Counted from the first letter of the stretch, positions 1 to 8,306 are shown. The stretch is DNA of 8,306 bases from Geopsychrobacter sp. (GCA_030620915.1 JAUXIR010000048.1:1-8306), one strand, 5' to 3'. Notes: generated by a model from the letters alone, not told the origin. A program made the numbers and translations.

Positions 1-697
1 GGCAGCAGCAGAAAATCGCACGCTGTTGGTCGATATGGACCCGCAGGCCAATGCCTGCAGCGGCCTGGGTGTTGATAAAACAACTGTAATTTCAACAATT
101 TACAATGCCTTAATCGAAGATGCCGACATTCATTCCATCGTTGTTGGTAGTGACCTCGATTATCTGCATATCCTCCCTTCGAATACCGATCTAATCGGGG
201 CAGAGATCGAGTTGATCGATCAGCCTGGGCGTGAGACGCGATTAAAGCAGGTGCTCGCGCCTCTGGTTGGTGAATATGATTACATCATCATCGATTGCCC
301 TCCCTCTCTGTCACTTTTGACCCTGAACGCTCTGACCGCAGCCGAATCAGTGTTGGTGCCGTTGCAGTGTGAGTTTTATGCGATGGAGGGTCTGGGACAG
401 TTGATGCAGACCATTCGTCTGGTGCAAGGCGAGCTCAATCCGAATCTTAAGATCGGTGGGATCCTGTTGACGATGTACGATGGTCGTAACAATCTCTGCC
501 GTCAGGTCAGTGAAGAAATTCGCAGCCATTTTGGTGACAAGGTGTTTGCTGCCGTTATTCCGCGCAATGTCCGTCTGTCTGAAGCACCGAGTTTCGGTCA
601 ACCGGCACTGCTCTACGATATTGCGTCAACCGGCGCACGTTCCTATTTGGAGCTGGCAAAAGAGATAATGGGACAGGAGGAAGTGGTTCATGGCTAA
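1..697 (+). CDS. parA: ParA/Soj-type chromosome partitioning ATPase, 3' part
   Basis: ParA-family deviant-Walker ATPase that binds DNA as an ATP dimer and, with ParB, segregates the chromosome. The frame is open from base 2, giving 231 residues. The start and the Walker A (KGGVGKTT-type) loop lie left of the window; by family length (about 255 aa) some 25 residues are missing. Visible motifs are the second nucleotide motif LLVDMDPQANA (fragment residues 8-18), the Walker B strand YIIIDCPPS (94-102) and the C-terminal signature VIPRNVRLSEAPSFGQP (about 186-202), typical of chromosomal ParA/Soj. The spacing of these motifs excludes MinD less directly, but the following parB settles the assignment. 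The stop (695-697) lies inside parB, so the two are co-transcribed and probably translationally coupled. A TTG at 26 is in frame but is an internal Leu codon of the conserved strand, not the start. Confidence 0.96.
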   Translation, partial: AAAENRTLLVDMDPQANACSGLGVDKTTVISTIYNALIEDADIHSIVVGSDLDYLHILPSNTDLIGAEIELIDQPGRETRLKQVLAPLVGEYDYIIIDCPPSLSLLTLNALTAAESVLVPLQCEFYAMEGLGQLMQTIRLVQGELNPNLKIGGILLTMYDGRNNLCRQVSEEIRSHFGDKVFAAVIPRNVRLSEAPSFGQPALLYDIASTGARSYLELAKEIMGQEEVVHG

Positions 698-1544
698 GCG
701 ACCCGCTCTCGGTAAAGGGATCGGTGCTCTGTTGAAGACAGCTGCTCAAGAGGGCGGCAAGAAATATTTCCAGTGCCCGATTGAAGAATTGCGCCCGCAC
801 GACAAGCAGCCGCGTAAGACCTTCAATGATGCAAAACTGGCCGAGCTTGCCGCATCGGTCAAAGAGAAGGGGATTATTCAGCCGCTTGTTGTACGCAGGG
901 TCGCCGATTATTACCAGATCATTGCAGGTGAACGGCGTTGGCGAGCGGCACAAAAGGCGGGTCTCGACAGGGTGCCGGTGGTTATCCAGGATGTGAGCGA
1001 GGACTGGGCCCTGGAGATGGCGTTGATCGAGAACGTTCAACGTGAGGACCTCAATCCCCTCGAAGAGGCCGGAGCCTATCAATATCTGATCAACTCATTC
1101 GATTTGTCACAGGAAGAGGTGGCAAAGCGGGTCGGTAAAGAGAGACCTACGATTGCCAATGCGCTGCGCCTCTTGAAGCTACCCGACAGGCTCCGCAACG
1201 ATCTGAATGAGGGCCGACTCAGCATGGGACACGCCCGTGCACTACTGGCGCTGATCGACGAAGAGGATATGGCCGAGGCTGCGCAGCAGGTTATCGCTAA
1301 AAAGCTTTCCGTGCGCGACACGGAAAAATTGGTTAAGAAGATAAAAAGTTTTGGCATAACTGCACCTAAGACGGTGAAAAAAGAAATAGATCCCAACCTT
1401 GAAACCCTGGCCAATGCGATTACGCAACGTCTTGGCGCCAAGACTCGCGTGCTGCCGAAGGGGCAGGGCGGCAAGATAGAGGTTGGATATCAGAATCTCG
1501 ATGACCTTGATCGTCTGCTCGAACTCCTGGGGGTTTCTCTTTAG
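690..1544 (+). CDS. parB: ParB/Spo0J-type chromosome partitioning protein
   Basis: ParB is the CTP-dependent DNA clamp that loads at parS sites, spreads along DNA and stimulates ParA ATPase. The protein is 284 aa, normal for the family. The N-terminus carries the conserved ParA-stimulating motif LGKGIGALL (7-15). The ParB/CTPase domain follows, with GERRWRA (80-86) and IENVQREDLNPLEEA (113-127). A helix-turn-helix for parS recognition lies around 138-165 (LSQEEVAKRVGKERPTIANA). After a linker, the C-terminal dimerisation domain spans about 234-284. The start at 690 is supported by AGGAGG at 675-680, nine nt upstream, and by the conserved MAKRPALGKG opening. It overlaps the end of parA by 8 nt. 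All key motifs are present, with no frameshift. Confidence 0.97.
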   Translation: MAKRPALGKGIGALLKTAAQEGGKKYFQCPIEELRPHDKQPRKTFNDAKLAELAASVKEKGIIQPLVVRRVADYYQIIAGERRWRAAQKAGLDRVPVVIQDVSEDWALEMALIENVQREDLNPLEEAGAYQYLINSFDLSQEEVAKRVGKERPTIANALRLLKLPDRLRNDLNEGRLSMGHARALLALIDEEDMAEAAQQVIAKKLSVRDTEKLVKKIKSFGITAPKTVKKEIDPNLETLANAITQRLGAKTRVLPKGQGGKIEVGYQNLDDLDRLLELLGVSL

Positions 1545-1593
1545 GGGGACCGGCACCGATTTTGTTATTTTTGCTACACAAATGGAAGCAGCG

Positions 1594-1971
1594 ATGAAGA
1601 AAAAGATCGTAAGTATCGAAAAGGCTGATATAAAGGCCTTCCTTGGACCGGGTAGTCAGTTCGAGGGGAAGCTCAGTTTTGATGAAATGGTGCGGCTGGA
1701 TGGTCGTTTTATCGGTGAAATTCGTTCTTCTGACACCCTGGTCGTCGGTGATACCGCTGAGATTGAGGGGGATATCCATGTCGGTTGTCTGGTGTTGAGT
1801 GGCAGCTTCAAGGGCAATATCGTTGCCAGTCAGAGGGTTGAACTTCTTGAGCCCGCCCGGGTTGAAGGGGTTATCGAGACTCCACTGCTTAAGATTGAGG
1901 AAAAAGTCATCTTTGACGGTGAGATACGCATGACAAGTCAGGCCACAGTGAGCCCGGAGGTTAACAACTGA
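1594..1971 (+). CDS. Bactofilin (DUF583/bactofilin family cytoskeletal protein)
   Basis: Bactofilins are small bacterial proteins whose central domain folds as a right-handed beta-helix and polymerises, without nucleotide, into filaments or membrane patches used as scaffolds. From ATG 1594 the product is 125 aa: a short charged tail (MKKKIVSIEKADIKA), a beta-helix core from about residue 16 to 114 with repeated hydrophobic-Gly rungs (LDGRFIGEI, AEIEGDI, GSFKGNI, ARVEGVIE, VIFDGEI), and a short polar C-terminus. The opening FLGPGSQFEGKLSF is family-like. GGAAG at 1584-1588 sits 5 nt before ATG 1594; the in-frame ATG at 1582 (MEAAMKKK) has no clear ribosome site but cannot be excluded. The gene starts about 50 nt after parB with no terminator between, so it probably belongs to the par transcript. 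Its role here (ParABS scaffold, cell shape or other) is not shown by sequence. Confidence 0.9.
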   Translation: MKKKIVSIEKADIKAFLGPGSQFEGKLSFDEMVRLDGRFIGEIRSSDTLVVGDTAEIEGDIHVGCLVLSGSFKGNIVASQRVELLEPARVEGVIETPLLKIEEKVIFDGEIRMTSQATVSPEVNN

Positions 1972-2038
1972 TCGGCTTCAGGCCTTCGGTGGATTCGTGT
2001 TGATACGGGGCTGGATAAGAAGATTTCCAGTGAAAAAT

Positions 2039-2053
2039 CTTGACATCGTCAAG
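2039..2053. repeat. Perfect inverted repeat CTTGAC-ATC-GTCAAG in the atp leader region
   Basis: Six-base arms at 2039-2044 and 2048-2053 with a 3-nt centre. The left arm contains a consensus TTGACA (2040-2045). A weak -10-like TAGCAA (2063-2068) lies 17 nt downstream, so this could be a second promoter with an operator-like repeat over its -35 box. The -10 match is only 3 of 6. Seen directly as a repeat; function is inference. Confidence 0.35.
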
Positions 2054-2089
2054 GTCACATGGTAGCAATCCTCTGTTTTTAGCACCGGC

Positions 2090-2128
2090 AAAAAAAAATT
2101 TGGCAACAAGTTCTGTATACAGTATACC
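2090..2128 (+). promoter_or_regulatory. Candidate sigma70 promoter of the atp operon
   Basis: A nine-A tract (2090-2098) followed by TT directly abuts TTGGCA (2100-2105, 5 of 6 to the -35 consensus). After a 17-nt spacer comes TATACC (2123-2128, 4 of 6 to the -10 consensus). The A-tract sits where an UP element would act on RNA polymerase alpha. Transcription would start near 2135, leaving a leader of about 35 nt before atpF'. It is the best promoter-like sequence in the gap between the bactofilin gene and the operon. Position and strength are inferred from consensus only. Confidence 0.55.
2115..2127. promoter_or_regulatory. Palindrome GTATACAGTATAC overlapping the atp -10 box (candidate operator)
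   Basis: Two copies of GTATAC (2115-2120 and 2122-2127) flank a single A, giving a perfect 13-bp palindrome around 2121. The right half contains the first five bases of the candidate -10 hexamer. CTGTATACAG (2113-2122) is also a perfect 10-bp palindrome. Placement fits a repressor site, but the binding protein is unknown and part of the symmetry may simply reflect an AT-rich -10 region. Confidence 0.35.
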
Positions 2129-2154
2129 GGCAAATAAGCCGCGCTGTTATTCGA

Positions 2155-2162
2155 TAAGAGGT
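2155..2162 (+). promoter_or_regulatory. Ribosome binding site that decides the atpF' start
   Basis: AAGAGGTG ends 7 nt before the GTG at 2170. The other in-frame GTG, at 2161, lies inside this Shine-Dalgarno match and has little of its own upstream. This favours GTG 2170 as the start of the b' subunit, giving MISLDWTLILQFLNF, which matches the usual short N-terminus of this family. Confidence 0.6.
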
Positions 2163-2169
2163 GAAAATA

Positions 2170-2598
2170 GTGATCAGTCTCGATTGGACTCTGATACTGC
2201 AGTTTTTGAATTTTATTGTCCTGCTCTTCATCATGAACAAGCTCCTCTATCGCCCCCTGCTCGACATTATGAATCGGCGTCGTGACAAGGTCGAGGGTAG
2301 CAAGGCACGGGCTCGCGAACTTGAAGGCGAAGTTGATGAAAAGATGCAGCGTTATCAGCAGCAGTTGAGCGCAGCCAAGTCTGACGCTGCACAGGAACGT
2401 GCCGCTTTGCGTAAGGCAGGTCATCAGCAGGAAACTGAAATTACCGGCGCAGCTCAGCAGAATGCAGCCACCCGAATCAAGGGTATCCGTGAGCAGGTTG
2501 GTAAAGAGGCCGCTGAGGCAGGGCAGATTCTGAATAATGAGGCCAAGGCTCTGGCCGGGCAGATTGCCACGAAGGTTCTTGGCCGGGAACTGGCCTAA
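2170..2598 (+). CDS. atpF': F-type ATP synthase subunit b' (first of two b-type stalk subunits)
   Basis: Peripheral-stalk subunit of the membrane Fo sector; with AtpF it holds the alpha3beta3 head still against rotor torque. The 142-aa protein has one N-terminal membrane segment (about residues 5-23, LDWTLILQFLNFIVLLFIM), the family motif NKLLYRPLLDIMNRR (23-37), then a long Ala/Glu/Gln/Lys-rich helix to the end, expected to form a coiled coil with the second b subunit. GTG 2170 is chosen as start; GTG 2161 would add three residues. This short, signal-less form resembles the gene called atpX or atpF' in Geobacter relatives. It is the first atp gene; the bactofilin gene, not atpI/B/E, lies upstream. 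The next gene starts 14 nt downstream. Confidence 0.92.
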   Translation: MISLDWTLILQFLNFIVLLFIMNKLLYRPLLDIMNRRRDKVEGSKARARELEGEVDEKMQRYQQQLSAAKSDAAQERAALRKAGHQQETEITGAAQQNAATRIKGIREQVGKEAAEAGQILNNEAKALAGQIATKVLGRELA

Positions 2599-2612
2599 AA
2601 AGAGAAGAAGGG

Positions 2613-3197
2613 ATGTCGATGCGCTCAACAAGAACAATACTTCTGACACTGGCTCTGATGATCCTGACGACGGGCCTGGTCTATGCGTCGGGTGGCGAAG
2701 GTCACGCTGACAATGGGGCACTGATCAAGGACTTTTTCTACCGGGTATTCAATTTTGCCATTGTCGTCGGCATTCTTGGCTATTTTCTGGCCAAGCCGAT
2801 TAAAAAAGGCCTGTCCGGTCGAAGCGAAGAGATCGAAAAGGCACTGGCTGAAGCCGAGCAAGTTAAATTGGATGCTGAGGCCAAGTTTGCTGAGTACGAT
2901 CAGAAGCTGGCTACGGCCAACGCCGAAATTGTCGAAATTAGTGCTGCAATTAAGCGTGAAGGTGAGCTGGAAAAAGAAAAGATCATTTCCAGCGCACGTG
3001 AAATGGCGACCAAAATTGAGCTTGAGGCCGAAAAGGCAGCCGCTCTCGAGATTGCCAAGGCGCGTACCGAATTACAGACCGAAGCCGTTCGTCTTGCAGT
3101 TGAGCTGGCTGAAGACCTGTTGAAGAAGAACTTTACCAGCGAAGATGATACGCGTCTGATCGACGAGTATATGCAGAAGGTGGGAGAGTTACATTGA
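2613..3197 (+). CDS. atpF: F-type ATP synthase subunit b, with N-terminal signal-like extension
   Basis: Second b-type peripheral-stalk subunit, expected to pair with the preceding b'. The protein is 194 aa, about 40 longer than E. coli b. Residues 1-25 look like a signal peptide: basic start (MSMRSTR), hydrophobic core ILLTLALMILTTGLV and a possible cleavage site after VYA. A Gly/His-containing linker (SGGEGHADNG) follows, then the true membrane anchor (about 41-60, FFYRVFNFAIVVGILGYFLA), the conserved KPIKKGL turn and a long charged helix to the C-terminus. Such extensions are known in deltaproteobacterial b subunits. Cleavage would leave the usual outside N-terminus. ATG 2613 or ATG 2619 could be the start; AAGG at 2608-2611 is better spaced for 2619. 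The stop overlaps the atpH start. Confidence 0.93.
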   Translation: MSMRSTRTILLTLALMILTTGLVYASGGEGHADNGALIKDFFYRVFNFAIVVGILGYFLAKPIKKGLSGRSEEIEKALAEAEQVKLDAEAKFAEYDQKLATANAEIVEISAAIKREGELEKEKIISSAREMATKIELEAEKAAALEIAKARTELQTEAVRLAVELAEDLLKKNFTSEDDTRLIDEYMQKVGELH

Positions 3198-3736
3198 GTA
3201 ACAGTGCAGTTTCAGTAAGATACGCCAAGGCTTTGCTCGCAATCGGCAAGGAACAGGGGCAGGTTGAGCCCTACGCCGACGAGCTCTCGTCAGTCGCTAA
3301 TGTCATGAGTGAACATGATATGTTGCGTCTCCTCCTCGACAGCCCAACCTTTCCGGTTGAGAAGAAGAGTGCCATCATGAACGATATTGCTGTGGCAATG
3401 AAGTTAAGTGATGGTATGAGGACTTTTCTCGGCCTGTTGGTCGAGAAGGGACGGATCGCGCAACTGCCGCAGATTGGCGAAAACTACCGCAGATTCGCAG
3501 ATGACCTTTCGGGGATTATCCGCGCAACGCTGACCTCGGCTCATTCCCTTGACGACAAGACGAATGAGGCGATTCGCAGCGGTCTTGAGAAGCAGACCGG
3601 CAAGAAGGTTGTTCTCAACCTGTCGGTTGACCCGGACCTGATCGGCGGAGTCAAGGCTGAGATGGGCGGGAAGCTTTTCGACGGCAGCGTGAAGACCCAG
3701 CTTAAGCAGATCGCAGATACCTTAGCAAAGGGGTGA
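3194..3736 (+). CDS. atpH: F-type ATP synthase subunit delta (OSCP homologue)
   Basis: F1 delta caps the alpha3beta3 head and links it to the b/b' stalk. The product is 180 aa, the usual length. The N-terminal six-helix domain begins VRYAKALLAIGKEQGQ (8-23), with FPVEKKSAIMNDI (53-65) and FLGLLVEKGRIAQLPQIGENY (78-98). The C-terminal domain has the family signature VDPDLIGGVKAEMGGKLFDGSVKTQL (about 145-170). The start is TTG at 3194, sharing TTGA with the atpF stop (3195-3197), with GGGAGAG at 3182-3188 as ribosome site. This overlap implies translational coupling to atpF. No upstream alternative start fits better, because conserved sequence begins at residue 7. Confidence 0.95.
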   Translation: MSNSAVSVRYAKALLAIGKEQGQVEPYADELSSVANVMSEHDMLRLLLDSPTFPVEKKSAIMNDIAVAMKLSDGMRTFLGLLVEKGRIAQLPQIGENYRRFADDLSGIIRATLTSAHSLDDKTNEAIRSGLEKQTGKKVVLNLSVDPDLIGGVKAEMGGKLFDGSVKTQLKQIADTLAKG

Positions 3737-5254
<1,518 letters not shown>

Positions 5255-5283
5255 TTTAAACTGCAGACAGAAGGTTTGAACGC

Positions 5284-6153
5284 ATGGCTAGTCTTAAGGA
5301 CATAAAGAAACGGATCAGCTCGGTCAAGAGTACCCAGCAGATCACCAAGGCGATGAAAATGGTCGCTGCGGCAAAGTTGCGCAGAGCCCAGGAGGCCGCC
5401 GTATCGGCTCGGCCCTACGCCGAAAAGCTGCAGCAGGTTCTGGTCAATCTCTCGCGTCGTGAAGAGGCTGATGCTCATCCGTTGCTGGTTCAACGTGGCA
5501 AGGGACGCGCTCTAGTGGTGCTGATGACCGCAGACCGTGGTCTGTGCGGCGGGTTTACCGCTAATGTTTCGAAAGCCGCCGAGCGCTTTATCCGTGACAA
5601 TGAACAGGGCTTCGATGCCATCGATCTGATGATTACCGGACGCAAAGGGAAAGAATTTCTCAAGAGTCGTCTCGGTGAAAATATTGTCAAGGTCCATGAG
5701 AATATCGGCGCCAACCTCAATTACAAGACCGCTTCGTTGATCGGTCAGGAGATCGTCAGTTCCTTCGAGGACGAGACTTACGATGCGGTTTTCCTGATCT
5801 ATAACGCCTTCGAGAGCGCGATCAGCCAGGTGGTCACCCTTGAGCGGCTGCTGCCGATCAAGACCGAGGTTGAGGAAGAGGTCGTGGCGGACACCACAGA
5901 TTATATCTACGAGCCAGTCCGGCATGAGGTCCTGTCACAGATTCTGCCGAAAATGGTTGAAGTCCAGCTTTTTCGCGGCCTGCTCGAATCGAATGCCTCG
6001 GAGCACGGGGCACGGATGGCGGCGATGGACAGCGCCAGCCGCAACGCCGCAGAAATGATTGAAAAGCTGACCCTGCAGTACAACCGTGCACGTCAGGCAG
6101 CGATCACCACAGAGCTGATGGAGATTATCTCCGGCTCTGAGTCCGTTAAATAG
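5284..6153 (+). CDS. atpG: F-type ATP synthase subunit gamma
   Basis: Central rotor shaft of F1, which transmits c-ring rotation to the catalytic sites. The product is 289 aa, typical for the family. The N-terminal helix [35 protein letters not shown] segment (1-31, conserved to KLRRAQ) and the C-terminal helix (about 240-289, including [11 protein letters not shown], 274-284) form the coiled-coil shaft. Between them is the Rossmann-like domain with [14 protein letters not shown] (82-95). No insertion of the cyanobacterial/chloroplast redox type is seen. AGAAGG (5269-5274), 9 nt before ATG 5284, is the ribosome site; it lies in the loop of a possible small hairpin (5255-5280). The gap to atpA is 29 nt. 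Confidence 0.97.
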   Translation: MASLKDIKKRISSVKSTQQITKAMKMVAAAKLRRAQEAAVSARPYAEKLQQVLVNLSRREEADAHPLLVQRGKGRALVVLMTADRGLCGGFTANVSKAAERFIRDNEQGFDAIDLMITGRKGKEFLKSRLGENIVKVHENIGANLNYKTASLIGQEIVSSFEDETYDAVFLIYNAFESAISQVVTLERLLPIKTEVEEEVVADTTDYIYEPVRHEVLSQILPKMVEVQLFRGLLESNASEHGARMAAMDSASRNAAEMIEKLTLQYNRARQAAITTELMEIISGSESVK

Positions 6154-6179
6154 AGATACGTCTAGGAACATAAAGATAA

Positions 6180-7625
<1,446 letters not shown>

Positions 7626-7662
7626 TCGTTTACAGGATTCACGCTGAAAAAGGATTATCCTG

Positions 7663-8070
7663 ATGGCTGAAAAGCTTACACTGGAAATGGTGACACCCTA
7701 TAAGAAGGTCCTCTCGCTAGAGGTAGACGAGATTACCGCGCCTGGTTCGATCGGTGAACTTGGCCTTCTGCCCGGGCATACCCCCCTGCTGACCACTCTC
7801 AAAATTGGAGAGCTCAGCTACAAGCAAGATGGTAAGGTATTCCATGTTGCGGTCAACTGGGGATACCTTGAAGTCGGTGATGATACCGTAACGGTTCTGG
7901 TTGATACGGCTGAACAGGCCGATGAGATCGACCTTGAAAGAGCCAAGGCTGCTTTGGGGCGTGCCGAGGATTCACTGAAAACGCTTACGCAGGAAGATGT
8001 TAACTTTACCGTAATGGAAGCAGCTCTGCATCGGGCCTTGGTCCGTATCCAGGTTGCTGGAGGTCGGTAA
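7663..8070 (+). CDS. atpC: F-type ATP synthase subunit epsilon
   Basis: Rotor subunit at the foot of gamma; its C-terminal helices can inhibit ATP hydrolysis in this family. The 135-aa product has the N-terminal ten-stranded beta-sandwich (about 1-86), with the conserved TAPGSIGELGLLPGHTPLLT segment (25-44) and the WGYLEVGDD turn (66-74). A helical hairpin follows (about 88-135; DEIDLERAKAALGRAEDSL), so the full two-domain form is present. AAAAAGGA (7647-7654) ends 8 nt before ATG 7663 and lies in the loop of a possible hairpin (7633-7662). It is the last gene of the operon; the terminator stem begins about 25 nt after the stop. Confidence 0.96.
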   Translation: MAEKLTLEMVTPYKKVLSLEVDEITAPGSIGELGLLPGHTPLLTTLKIGELSYKQDGKVFHVAVNWGYLEVGDDTVTVLVDTAEQADEIDLERAKAALGRAEDSLKTLTQEDVNFTVMEAALHRALVRIQVAGGR

Positions 8071-8093
8071 GCATAGTATCGGGTTTGTTGAGT

Positions 8094-8133
8094 AAAAAGC
8101 GGGTAGTTCCTTTTTGGAACTACCCGCTTTTTT
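8094..8133. terminator. Bidirectional rho-independent terminator after atpC
   Basis: A perfect 12-bp stem pairs GCGGGTAGTTCC (8099-8110) with GGAACTACCCGC (8116-8127) around a TTTTT loop (8111-8115). A tract of five A (8094-8098) on the left and six T (8128-8133) on the right extend the stem to 17 pairs and supply a U-tract for transcripts on either strand. It therefore should end the atp operon rightwards and the convergent minus-strand gene leftwards. The stop codon of the latter lies within it. Confidence 0.95.
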
Positions 8134-8306
8134 GTGTCTGGAGGAGGGACTCAAGTGCCGAGATGGACCGTTCGGCGTCCTTTTGACTGTGGGCCTCCAG
8201 GGTTGCGGTTGGATTGCCATTCAACGTGATGAGATGCCCAAGAAAGGCCGGGAAATCGAATTTCCCCTTGCCGATCGGGCCAAGATCATAGCCACGGCCG
8301 CGATTA
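8120..8306 (-). CDS. C-terminal fragment of a probable sugar phosphate isomerase/epimerase-like TIM-barrel protein
   Basis: A minus-strand frame is open from the right edge (first full codon at 8305) to a TAG at 8120-8122, giving 61 C-terminal residues; the start is outside the window. The sequence NRGRGYDLGPIGKGKFDFPAF near the left end of the fragment, then ATLEAHSQKDAERSISALESLL, resembles the last strands and helix of xylose-isomerase-like (AP endonuclease family 2) barrels: there a metal-site region reading roughly HDN-(x)n-PIGxGxxDF is followed by a TLExH strand and a closing helix. The substrate cannot be told. The last codons (QKSG, stop) lie in the terminator shared with the atp operon. 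Family assignment is by recalled motif pattern, not a search; the reading frame is solid, the family is moderate. Confidence 0.65.
   Translation of the reverse strand, partial: NRGRGYDLGPIGKGKFDFPAFLGHLITLNGNPTATLEAHSQKDAERSISALESLLQTQKSG

Noticed and set aside
1035..1046. parS-like TTCAACGTG strings (also near 5489 and 8220)
   Set aside because: The usual parS is a 16-bp palindrome with a TTTCACGTGAAA-type centre. These have an extra A and no right-hand symmetry, and the first two encode conserved or ordinary protein sequence.
555..1082. 175-codon minus-strand open frame opposite parA/parB
   Set aside because: Fully antisense to two well-conserved genes, with no recognisable domain.
1573..1580. 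TGCTACACA as an extended -10 promoter for the bactofilin gene
   Set aside because: No -35 at the right distance, and the transcript would start almost at the start codon.
1974..1984. GGC/GCC hairpin after the bactofilin stop as a terminator
   Set aside because: Only three GC pairs and no following T-tract; a read-through transcript from par into atp therefore cannot be excluded.
2040..2285. 81-codon plus-strand frame starting TTG at 2040
   Set aside because: Runs into atpF' in another frame, has no ribosome site and no recognisable protein.
1978..2721. Long 247-codon minus-strand open frame across the promoter gap and atpF'
   Set aside because: It lies mostly antisense to atpF' and the start of atpF; its Leu/Ser-rich translation is what the antisense of an Ala/Glu/Gln-rich helix gives. 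No ribosome site or recognisable family.

Overview
The window looks like chromosome from a Deltaproteobacterium of the Desulfuromonas/Geobacter type (Desulfuromonadales, now Desulfuromonadota). This is an inference from gene order: chromosomal parA-parB, then a bactofilin gene, then an F-type ATP synthase operon that begins with two different b-subunit genes and has no atpI, atpB or atpE in front of it. Protein features agree, such as the b subunit with a signal-peptide-like N-terminal extension. No transposase, integrase, CRISPR array, tRNA or rRNA was seen, so this is core rather than accessory DNA. Chromosomal parAB usually lies near the replication origin, so the region may be origin-proximal; no origin or parS site was recognised inside it.

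Layout. Positions 1-697 hold the 3' part of parA, cut by the window edge. parB (690-1544) overlaps parA by 8 nt. A bactofilin gene (1594-1971) follows on the same strand. A gap of about 200 nt (1972-2169) separates it from the ATP synthase genes. That gap holds a good sigma70-type promoter candidate (A-tract, TTGGCA, 17 nt, TATACC) and a perfect 13-bp palindrome overlapping its -10 box. The operon is then atpF' (b', 2170-2598), atpF (b, 2613-3197), atpH (delta, 3194-3736), atpA (alpha, 3746-5254), atpG (gamma, 5284-6153), atpD (beta, 6219-7625) and atpC (epsilon, 7663-8070). A strong, symmetrical terminator follows at 8094-8133. A convergent minus-strand gene, probably a sugar phosphate isomerase/epimerase-like TIM-barrel protein, runs in from the right edge. 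Its stop codon lies inside the terminator stem.

How the genes work together. ParA and ParB form the chromosome segregation machine, and the adjacent bactofilin may scaffold it, as known in Myxococcus. The atp genes encode all five F1 subunits (alpha, beta, gamma, delta, epsilon) and the b/b' peripheral stalk. The membrane rotor and channel (c ring and subunit a) must be encoded elsewhere. All key catalytic motifs are intact and all reading frames are open. I did not find a new biological system here. The points worth a second look are regulatory: the atp promoter with its palindrome, possible hairpins around the ribosome binding sites of atpG and atpC, and the terminator shared with the convergent gene.
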